Shown in pieces: positions 57,201 to 64,000 of a DNA stretch of 64,000 nucleotides (position 1 is its first letter; each line of letters begins with the position of its first letter). Both the position numbers and the translations under genes were made by a program. The notes under the pieces are model-generated. The model saw nothing but the letters and a program-made list of their open reading frames with translations, did no database searches and had not been told where the DNA came from. The stretch covers positions 1 to 64,000 of the forward strand of contig OX438754.1 in the NCBI GenBank assembly GCA_949316235.1. Direction: 5' to 3'. Origin of the DNA: Oegoconia quadripuncta (taxonomy: Eukaryota; Arthropoda; Insecta; Lepidoptera; Autostichidae).

Positions 57201-60200
57201 TGCTGCGGGCCGCGCCCCCCCCGCGCGCGCAGGCCGCGCAGGCCGACCGGGACCACTTCGCCTTCACCAAGGTGAGCGGCGAGCGGACCCCGCCCCGCCC
57301 CGCCCCCGTGGCGCGTGTGTCATGCTCGGCCGGTTGTCGTTCGGCAGGAGACGATGGGCGTGCTGGGGTTCGAGGCCGGCGAGCGGGCGGGCGTGCTGCG
57401 CGTGCTGGCGTTCCTGCTGAAGCTGGGCAACGTGCGCTTCGAGCCGGCGCACAACATCGACGGCTCCCTGGGCGCGCGCGTCGCCAACCAGTACGGTGCG
57501 TCCCCGAGCCGGCCGCGGGTCCCGCCCCCTCGCGCCCCACTCACCACTGTCGCGTTGCAGAGCTGGAGGAGGCGTGCGAGCTGGTGGGCGTGGCGGCCGA
57601 CGAGCTGGCGGCCGCGCTGGGCGCCAGCAGCGTCGCCGGCGCCGGCGTCGCGCGCTCGCCGCGCCCGGCACACCGGGCCGCAGGTGACTGGCCGTTCGGT
57701 CATTTTCTTTATTCGGGAGACACACGAGACAATTTTTCAAATAAGAAGCGACCTAATAAGTCCGCGTCGTCGGGCGGGTCAGCTCGTACCCTGTGCATCG
57801 CGCTCGTCGATCGAGTCCGTCACGCGAAAGATTAATCCATTAACCGCCTCGGCAGCGCACGAGGAGGAGGAGGAGGAGCTGGAGGAGGAGGAGGCCTCCC
57901 CCGGCGCGTCGTGGGAGGCGGAGGGCGAGAGCGAGCGGGCGGAGGGGCCGGAGAGCGACTCGGGGTGCGAGGGGGAGGGCGAGGAGGAGGGCGGCGCGGC
58001 GGGGCTGGCGGCGGCGCGGCGGGACGGCCTGCTGGGCGCGCTCTACTCGCGGCTCTTCACCTGGCTCGTCACGCGCGTCCACGCCGCGCTGGCGCCGGTC
58101 AGTGCTCACACACACATACACACATACACCTAATGCTGTCGTGGCAAAAACTCCTATTTTTTATCCTTAAGACCCGTTTTAAGTTACCGAAATGAAAATA
58201 TTTTTAAAAGACGTGCCTTGTTTCGATTATCACAATAAGTCGTTTTAAATTTCAAGTTAATGTGAAATAGAGCGAGATTTCAATGAAAATGTGTTTCTCT
58301 AAGCTTTTTGAATCTTTGGTCTGCCCAATAATCACTCAGCACACTGATGGTTATATCTCTGACAGTCAGCACGGTTTCAGGCGAGGACGTTCGGTTCAGA
58401 CAAACTTGGTTTCTTACGTAAATGATTTAAGCCGTGATCTGGATAAAGGTCGACAAGTGGATGTCCTTTACACAGATTTCAGTAGCGCATTTGATAAAGT
58501 TCGACATGCAATTCTAATAAAAAAGATGGAAACACATTATGGCATAAGTGGATCCCTATTGGTCTGGTTTGCATCATACTTAAGAAATAGAATTCAAAAA
58601 GTTGCTGTAAAAGGCTATGTGTCTAAATCTTACTATGCTACATCAGGTGTACCCCAGGGATCCATTCTAGGGCCTATATTGTTCTTACTTTTTATCGATG
58701 ATATCACTGAAGTTATTCAGTTCTGTAGGACGTCTCTGTTTGCAGACGATTTAAAAATTTATAAAACTATTTGCTCGCCTGACGATGCTCTTCTCGTGCA
58801 GAGTGATCTTAAAAGTGTTGAGCAATGGTGTTTGTTTAATTCTATGGTTTTAAATGTCAAAAAGTGCAATTATATTAGAGTTACTAGAAAAAAGAGTCAG
58901 CATGTTTCTTCCTACACACTCTATGGAGCTGCCATAAATGAAGTTACTGAAGTACGAGATCTTGGAGTGATAATAGACAATGAACTCACATTCTTACCTC
59001 ACATTGATTCCATGATCAAAAAAGCTGGTCAACTGCTTGGTTTTATTATCCGAAATTCTAAGGGTTTCCATTCTTCAACAAAAATCCATTTGTACAACTC
59101 GCTTGTTCGTTCTCGGCTGGAGTATTGCTGCTCAGTGTGGAATCCTTACTATGCCGTTCATTCTCAGCGAATTGAGGGCTTGCAACGACGTTTTACAAGA
59201 CACTTAGCGTTTCTGTCGCGTGGTATCTCTCAAAGACAAACTTACGATAAAAGACTTCTCTTTTTCGAAATGAATACCCTTCACTTTCGCAGAAAGCTGC
59301 TTGGTCAGACTTTCCTGTATAAAGTTATCAATGGTTTGGCTACCTCATTTAAAATCGTAGAACACATAAGTCTAAGCGTCCCTTACCGTATTCCCAGATA
59401 TCCCCTCACTAAAGTCTTTTCCTGCCCCTCTTCCAGCACAAATATTGGCTACAATGCGCCTATTGCTAGAATATGTAGCGAATATAATTCCATCTGTAAT
59501 GTTCATACTGATATTGACATATTTCACGACTCGCTCCCCATATTTAGTCGAAAGATAATGAAAATTTCATCGACTGACGATTGATCTCACCTACTATATC
59601 TGCGTTTTGTTATTGTTAGTTTATTTTAGTGTTCAGTATAAATGTACCTATCACCTTTTCACACACTTAGTTATAAGTAATTAGTAGTAAAATTTTTAAA
59701 ATATTTTATTTAACCTACCCAATCTATTACTTAGATACTTTCAAATTCTTCTTTTTTCTTTTTTTGTAGTTTAAAATTATATGCCTATAGCTTATAGTGT
59801 TATTGTACTACATGCATTTGAGTGTTGTGCTTATCTGTAATTGGAGTTCATACCAGAAAATTTTAGTGTAAATAATTTTGTAAAATGCAATGTATGTACT
59901 CTGTTGGTGAGCCTAAATAAATAAATAAATAAATAAATAAAATGTAAAACGGGTCTTAAGGCCGGGAATAGCGGCAAATTTTTTCGTTAGTCGGATCCGA
60001 TAATCTAATCAAATTATCGGAAGGCGTTAGAGCTGCAGTTTTGTTTGAACACTCAATACACGTCCGATCCGATAGGCGGAGATCGGACGTTCGAGTCGGA
60101 AACACCGCCGAGGTGCGTCCGATTTTATTGTCTGTGTTTTCTTCTTCCACGACAACACGAGCAAATACTTTTTTGCATTCAGCCCATGCAATAGGTAACG

Positions 60201-62007
60201 GTATTTCTTCGTCCATTTTTTCTTTCTACTCCGCATGCTCGGGATAATAGCTCCAGAAGGACTGAGTTCAAAAAAGTCTGACGGGGGAATCGGACTTGTA
60301 TTGAGTAAATACGATCAAATAGTCCAGACAATAATATATGAAACACTATCGGGCGTATATTCCCGGCCTAAACCATGGCAGGCTACGAGGCGACCATATG
60401 ACGTCACGACCGCTTGTGCAGGAGCAGGGCGGGCGCGGCGTGACGCTGGGCATCCTGGACGTGTACGGGCTGGAGTCGCTGGCGTACAACGGGCTGGAGC
60501 GGCTCCTCATCAACTACGCGGCCGAGCGCGTGCAGGCCGCCGTCACCGCCGCCACGCTGCGCCGCGAGCAGGAGCTCTACGTGCGGGAGGGGCTGCCCTA
60601 CGCGCCGCTGCCCTACACCGACCACGAGCGGCTCGCCGACCTGCTCGACGCGGTGAGTGACGTCACCGCCGCCAGCAGGAGCTCTACGTGCGGGAGGGGC
60701 TGCCCTACGCGCCGCTGCCCTACACCGACCACGAGCGGCTCGCCGACCTGCTCGACGCGGTGAGTGACGTCACCGCCGCCAGCAGGAGCTCTACGTGCGG
60801 GAGGGGCTGCCCTACGCGCCGCTGCCCTACACCGACCACGAGCGGCTCGCCGACCTGCTCGACGCGGTGAGTGACGTCACCGCCGCCAGCAGGAGCTCTA
60901 CGTGCGGGAGGGGCTGCCCTACGCGCCGCTGCCCTACACCGACCACGAGCGGCTCGCCGACCTGCTCGACGCGGTGAGTGACGTCACCGCCGCCAGCAGG
61001 AGCTCTACGTGCGGGAGGGGCTGCCCTACGCGCCGCTGCCCTACACCGACCACGAGCGGCTCGCCGACCTGCTCGACGCGGTGAGTGACGTCACCGCCGC
61101 CAGCAGGAGCTCTACGTGCGGGAGGGGCTGCCCTACGCGCCGCTGCCCTACACCGACCACGAGCGGCTCGCCGACCTGCTCGACGCGGTGAGTGACGTCA
61201 CCGCCGCCAGCAGGAGCTCTACGTGCGGGAGGGGCTGCCCTACGCGCCGCTGCCCTACACCGACCACGAGCGGCTCGCCGACCTGCTCGACGCGGTGAGT
61301 GACGTCACCGCCGCCAGCAGGAGCTCTACGTGCGGGAGGGGCTGCCCTACGCGCCGCTGCCCTACACCGACCACGAGCGGCTCGCCGACCTGCTCGACGC
61401 GGTGAGTGACGTCACCGCCGCCAGCAGGAGCTCTACGTGCGGGAGGGGCTGCCCTACGCGCCGCTGCCCTACACCGACCACGAGCGGCTCGCCGACCTGC
61501 TCGACGCGGTGAGTGACGTCACCGCCGCCAGCAGGAGCTCTACGTGCGGGAGGGGCTGCCCTACGCGCCGCTGCCCTACACCGACCACGAGCGGCTCGCC
61601 GACCTGCTCGACGCGGTGAGTGACGTCACCGCCGCCAGCGCCGCTGCTCAATTATAATCCATAACCGGAGTTTCTTGCACATTCTTCTTTGGAATCAGCT
61701 TTTTGAATGAGCAGTAATTTTATTTCATAACCAAAAAAATAGAATGACTTCCATAGACATAGGTGGGAAGTACGTACGTACGGCCGACGTGAAGGAGCTA
61801 CGTCCACGTACGGCGGAGGCGGGAGGCGGGAGGCGGGTGTGAGAGATGCAGTCCGTGTTGCAGGGCGCGGAGAGCGTGCTGGGCGTGCTGCGCGACTGCA
61901 GCGCGCTGGGCGGGCGCGACGCCGACGCCGTGCTGCTGCAGCGCCTGCAGCGCCGCCGCCATCCGCGCCTGCACGTGCTGCCGCCGCACCACTTCCAGTG
62001 CGTAGCC

Positions 62008-62046
<39 letters not shown>

Positions 62047-63700
62047 TCGCACACACACACTCGCACACGCACATTCGCACACGCACATCGTGCGAGTGTC
62101 GGTACCGACACTCGCGTGTGGTAGGGCATTCTAAATTTCTGCCTGGCTAGCTACCACCATCTTATCTAAATCTGCCGCCAAGCAGCGTTAACGGCAATGT
62201 TGTGCTCCGGTCGTCAGAGATAAGATAACCAGTCCCCCAAATGTGTTGGGGTTTCCGGGTCAGTACGTTTCCACCTTCGACCTCATCTTCACTTGATGTG
62301 TGATTGAGGTCAAAAAAAAACATCCGGTCAATGGACCGGAAGCAAAAAGCAACAAGCGGATAATATCTAATTCGATGAGAGTAACAATTCATTTTGAGGT
62401 GCCAGATTCGATAAAAATTGTAACAGACCAATGATGACGAGCAGAGACGGTTCGGGATAAATATTGATCGGCGTTCACATTATAAAATAGCCGTGGTGTG
62501 TGCGCAGGGTGGTGCACTTCGGCGGGGGCGTGGTGTACAGCGCGCGGGGCATGGCGGCGCGCAACCGGGACGCGCTCTGCGGGCGGGCCGCGCGCGTGCT
62601 GGGCCGCGCCTCCCACGCGCTGCTGGCCGCGCTGTTCCCGCCCCCGCCCCCGCGCCGCCCGCGCCCCCGCGCCGCCCCGCCCACAGGTGCCCCTCCGCCT
62701 CCCACGCGCTGCTGGCCGCGCTGTTCCCGCCCCCGCCCCCGCGCCGCCCGCGCCCCCGCGCCGCCCCGCCCACAGGTGCCCCTCCGCCTCCCACGCGCTG
62801 CTGGCCGCGCTGTTCCCGCCCCCGCCCCCGCGCCGCCCGCGCCCCCGCGCCGCCCCGCCCACAGGTGCCCCTCCGCCTCCCACGCGCTGCTGGCCGCGCT
62901 GTTCCGGCCTCCCATCCCTCCCGCGCGACGTTATTAACGAAAATCCCTTGGACGATTCCACCGTACTTCCTCGACAAGTTGCAGTAGAGTACAAGTTTAA
63001 AGCTAGATTCAGTAACGAGGTGTGGTCGGGCTGCCGCAGGGTCCCCGTGGCGCGCGGCGCCGGCGGAGGGCGCGACGCTGGCGTGCCGGCAGCGCGCGCT
63101 GGTGTCGGCGCTGGTGCGGCGCCTGCCGGCCGCGCCGCGCCTGGTGCGCTGCCTGCGCGCCGACGCCGCGCTGCGCCCGCACCGCTTCGACGCCGCGCTC
63201 GTGCGCCACCAGCTGCGCTCGCAGGGGTCAGTGTGCTCCCCCCGCCCCTCTCGGGGTAGCCGTTCGGTGAAGTCGCTGATCCACAGGAGCGGTTTTCACC
63301 GGGTTCGCACGCGGCCGAGGCCGTACTGTCCACTAGTGGAGGGGAGGCCGAGTCCTAGATCCTAGTATCAATTATAGAACGGCGGAGCGGTGTAGTAAAA
63401 CTCTATTCAACATGACACATGGTAATGAGAAGATGTGTTCAGCGACTCCCATACGTATACTTGTACCGTGGTGTGTTGGCGTGCAGCATCATCGAGATGG
63501 CGCTGGTGCGGCGCGCGGGCTGGTGCGAGTCGCTGAGCGCGCGCGAGGTGGTGGCGCGCTACGGGCTGGGCGGGCTGGGCGGGCCGGGGGGAGGGGGGGG
63601 CGGGGCGAGGGCGGCGCGCGCCGTGCTGCAGGCGCTGCCGGTGCCGGACGCCGAGTTCGCCTACGGCAGCACCAGGGTCTTCATCCGCAGCCCGCGCACG
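48240..63700 (+). CDS. Unconventional myosin heavy chain, class I-like motor domain (sixteen exons, continues beyond window)
   Basis: This is an actin-based motor ATPase. Exons: 48240-48371, 49525-49640, 49901-49971, 50156-50367, 52082-52145, 52241-52254, 56909-56993, 57162-57271, 57348-57495, 57561-57683, 57856-58097, 60422-60652, 61864-61997, 62508-62686, 63040-63226, 63487-63700. All phases join, giving 754 codons up to the converter. P-loop GESGAGKTEA (107-116), switch I NHNASRFGK (171-179) and switch II DVYGLE (452-457, usually DIYGFE) are present. DSQCIVITGESGAGKT, LLKRLRLQR and the closing TRVFIRSPRT are class I-like. The motor is divergent, with Gly-rich loop 1 (about 128-150) and an acidic insertion (about 360-415). 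IQ motifs and tail must lie to the right. Insect Myo95E is one possibility; the subclass is not resolved. Confidence 0.9.
48745..49072 (+). mobile_element. tRNA-derived SINE, full-length reference copy in myosin intron 1
   Basis: A box CCGTGGCTCAATGTAA, B box GGGTTCGATCCCCAG, then a 240-bp body with TACATGTTTAGTACTCGG, TATCCGCCTGGCTAGC and TCTTCACTTAACATCAGGTG, ending in an ACATAAATAAA tail. Five other copies lie in the window (8215, 9148, 17741, 39970, 62108). Confidence 0.85.
50213..50283 (+). repeat. 21-bp in-frame coding repeat in myosin exon 4
   Basis: GGCGGGGCGGGGGGAGGAGG units occur three times, the last one diverging. They encode a Gly/Ala stretch in the position of motor loop 1, between the P-loop helix and LLEAFGNA. 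Confidence 0.85.
50421..50901. mobile_element. MITE in myosin intron 4
   Basis: Terminal inverted repeats of about 32 bp include a perfect 13-bp core: ACCTGCGGAAGGT (50441-50453) and ACCTTCCGCAGGT (50869-50881). The interior is noncoding, apart from a 68-codon open stretch with no recognised motif. No clear target duplication. Confidence 0.6.
50902..52081. other. Myosin intron 4, remainder
   Basis: Mixed-composition intronic DNA. No further exon is needed by phase or family alignment, and no repeat was recognised. Confidence 0.5.
52241..52254 (+). CDS. 14-nt microexon of the myosin gene
   Basis: Flanked by ATGCAG and GTACGT. With the last base of exon 5 it encodes YLLEK, the conserved motif following switch I in myosins. 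Without it the frame is lost and the motif is missing. Confidence 0.88.
52681..52897 (+). repeat. 5' LTR of the second LTR element
   Basis: 217 bp, TG...CA, followed immediately by TGGCGCCC. Confidence 0.8.
53061..53285 (+). CDS. Small basic ORF inside the second LTR element, unrecognised
   Basis: 74 codons, Arg/Gly/Ser-rich near the start (TGTSRGRGIKLKN), so possibly a nucleic-acid-binding remnant. Its 3' end runs into a two-fold GTGTCCAGGGTTATCCCGGC repeat. No family recognised. Confidence 0.3.
   Translation: MENYGNLNIQPPATGTSRGRGIKLKNSALGFRARTSRGQERRTSWSDPAKQLESGVQGYPGPQETRCPGLSRPI
53725..53943 (+). CDS. Small ORF inside the second LTR element, unrecognised
   Basis: 72 codons with a protein-like composition (YLPIPTNTKTFLKPCIGSGQ, LWEYIQSYYLNTYQ). 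A stop follows directly, and an upstream AG could serve as acceptor. It might be an element-specific protein or a captured fragment. Confidence 0.3.
   Translation: MNSYWTGRSAVPPDSIFLLEENYLPIPTNTKTFLKPCIGSGQLPDNAYPKYLSRATLWEYIQSYYLNTYQRD
55361..55690 (+). repeat. Copy of the short LTR element leader within the second LTR element
   Basis: ATGTAAGTTATAGATATTAT, GCGCAAGCACGGTATACAA and ACCGATGCGCAGTCTTTGAA match 11762-12140 at about 95% by eye, with a deletion of about 45 bp after AGTATACTCAA. Confidence 0.85.
56375..56586 (+). repeat. 3' LTR of the second LTR element
   Basis: 212 bp; partner of 52681-52897. Confidence 0.8.
57050..57106. repeat. Perfect 20-bp inverted repeat in myosin intron 7
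   Basis: AATTTAACTTCGTTGTATCC (57050-57069) and its exact reverse complement (57087-57106) enclose a 17-nt loop, about 55 nt before the exon 8 acceptor. Confidence 0.85.
58270..59940 (+). mobile_element. 5'-truncated Jockey-type LINE in myosin intron 11
   Basis: The reverse-transcriptase domain is intact from about the middle of ORF2 to its stop, then a 320-bp 3' UTR and an AAATA-type tail at 59905-59940. The endonuclease half is missing through 5' truncation. Confidence 0.88.
58283..59584 (+). CDS. Jockey-type reverse transcriptase, N-terminally truncated
   Basis: 433 codons: KLFESLVCPIIT, QHGFRRGRSVQTNLVSY, YTDFSSAFDKVRH, GVPQGSILGPILFLLFI, LFADDLKIY (catalytic FADD), SRLEYCCSVWNPYY and a C-terminal region typical of Jockey. 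A TAG lies five codons upstream of the ATG, so the element body starts about here. No internal stops, so the insertion is fairly young, but it cannot move by itself. Confidence 0.9.
   Translation: MKMCFSKLFESLVCPIITQHTDGYISDSQHGFRRGRSVQTNLVSYVNDLSRDLDKGRQVDVLYTDFSSAFDKVRHAILIKKMETHYGISGSLLVWFASYLRNRIQKVAVKGYVSKSYYATSGVPQGSILGPILFLLFIDDITEVIQFCRTSLFADDLKIYKTICSPDDALLVQSDLKSVEQWCLFNSMVLNVKKCNYIRVTRKKSQHVSSYTLYGAAINEVTEVRDLGVIIDNELTFLPHIDSMIKKAGQLLGFIIRNSKGFHSSTKIHLYNSLVRSRLEYCCSVWNPYYAVHSQRIEGLQRRFTRHLAFLSRGISQRQTYDKRLLFFEMNTLHFRRKLLGQTFLYKVINGLATSFKIVEHISLSVPYRIPRYPLTKVFSCPSSSTNIGYNAPIARICSEYNSICNVHTDIDIFHDSLPIFSRKIMKISSTDD
59957..60371. mobile_element. PIF/Harbinger-type MITE with TAA target duplication
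   Basis: GGCCGGGAATA (59960-59970) and TATTCCCGGCC (60358-60368) are perfect 11-bp terminal inverted repeats, flanked by TAA on both sides (59957-59959, 60369-60371), as expected for PIF/Harbinger. The minus-strand interior keeps a coding-like stretch (WAECKKVFARVVVEEENTDN), and a related piece occurs at 10903-11000. It ends only 50 bp before myosin exon 12. Confidence 0.85.
60653..61640 (+). repeat. Nine-fold 107-bp tandem array: end of myosin exon 12 plus its 5' splice site
   Basis: Each unit is the last 84 nt of exon 12 (28 codons, QELYVREGL to ADLLDA) plus 23 nt starting GTGAGTGACGTCACC and ending CCAG. By eye the nine units from 60653 to 61615 are identical, and a final partial one follows. 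Ten strong donors (GACGCG|GTGAGT) recur every 107 bp. Reading through any unit shifts frame and meets TGA. Each unit also holds TGACGTCA. Confidence 0.97.
62010..62088 (+). repeat. CA-type microsatellite in myosin intron 13
   Basis: A pure CA run to about 62043, then CA interrupted by TCGCA units. Confidence 0.95.
62108..62330 (+). mobile_element. tRNA-derived SINE, head-less copy in myosin intron 13
   Basis: GGTAGGGCATTCTAAATTTC, GCCTGGCTAGCTACCACC, AATCTGCCGCCAAGCAGC and TCATCTTCAC match the 48745 family. It ends in an A tract at 62314-62323. Confidence 0.75.
62611..62905 (+). repeat. 89-bp tandem array across the end of myosin exon 14
   Basis: Three full units and a partial fourth start TCCCACGCGCTGCTGG at 62611, 62700, 62789 and 62878. 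Each full unit ends with CGCCCCGCCCACAG|GTGCCC, which contains the predicted exon 14 donor (62686/62687). The first unit is taken as the real exon end because its phase (1 nt) joins exon 15. Confidence 0.92.
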
Positions 63701-63779
63701 GTGAGCCTCGCCTCTCTCATGCTTCATCACTCATTATTTAATTGGTTTATTTTATTTTAATGAAAACCGACAGCCATTT

Positions 63780-63915
63780 TATATCACAAATCGTAGCGGC
63801 TCGTACACACCCCACTGGTGGGATATAGGTCTTCCCCCGTGTATGAGGGAGTATGGCGAGTTGGGAACTTCACATGCCATTGAATTTTTATTTCTCAGGC
63901 AGGCTTCCTCGCGAT
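63780..63915. repeat. Dispersed lepidopteran repeat fragment after myosin exon 16
   Basis: CCACTGGTGGGATATAGG, TATGGCGAGTTGGGAACTTC and TCCTCGCGATGTTTCCCTCG are hallmarks of a widespread lepidopteran interspersed repeat, probably a LINE 3' region. Class not resolved. Confidence 0.5.
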
Positions 63916-64000
63916 GTTTCCCTCGCCGTTTAAAAATAGTATTGTAAATCTGTAATTGGCATGACTTTGGCTTGTAAATTTTGTGTAATATTTTTTATAA

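Noticed and set aside
60688..61619. Eight identical 60-codon ORFs
   Set aside because: These are frame-shifted readings of the 107-bp array units. The exon frame is the one ending DLLDA before GTGAGT.
60653..61640. CRISPR-like regular array
   Set aside because: The units are contiguous 107-bp tandem copies without unique spacers, in a eukaryotic gene.
62475..63333. Long minus- and plus-strand Pro/Arg/Ala/Gly ORFs over myosin exons 14-15
   Set aside because: GC-rich shadow frames lacking stops; the myosin frame explains conservation and splice phase.

Overview
This is insect nuclear DNA and almost certainly comes from a moth or butterfly. The genes have GT-AG introns. The transposon mix (Helitrons with TC...CTAG ends, a tRNA-derived SINE present six times, PIF/Harbinger-type MITEs, Jockey, RTE and I-type LINEs, a Ty3/gypsy element) is typical of Lepidoptera. 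Coding exons are very GC-rich while introns and spacers are AT-rich. No prokaryotic operons, RBSs, CRISPR arrays or phage genes are present. The species cannot be named from sequence alone.

Layout. 1-5106: an intact I-type LINE (two ORFs) inserted into a decayed minus-strand RTE LINE (5107-5790). 6042-10071 (minus): the first five coding exons of Smu1, a spliceosome WD40 factor; its remaining exons must lie left of the window. 11619-13733: a complete short LTR retrotransposon with identical LTRs. 14236-19325 (minus): a four-exon Cdk2. 20000-24400: LINE, MITE and tandem-repeat debris. 25359-27887 (plus): ATPAF1/ATP11, a mitochondrial F1-ATPase assembly factor in four exons, convergent with an unrecognised minus-strand gene at 27972-28994. 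29669-36616: an apparently complete Ty3/gypsy retrotransposon with identical LTRs. 36617-48239: gene-poor, containing a 3.4-kb Helitron remnant full of short tandem arrays. 48240-63700 (plus, running off the right end): sixteen exons of an unconventional, class I-like myosin motor, whose introns hold a second short LTR element, a Jockey LINE, a Harbinger MITE and SINEs.

The host genes are housekeeping functions with no evident shared pathway. The most striking structural theme is that exon 3' ends, together with their 5' splice sites, are tandemly duplicated in three separate places: Cdk2 exon 3, myosin exon 12 and myosin exon 14. In addition, Smu1 and myosin carry in-frame Gly-rich or acidic expansions in surface loops. 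Exon boundaries were read by eye from GT/AG sites, phase continuity and resemblance to family members; no transcript data were available.
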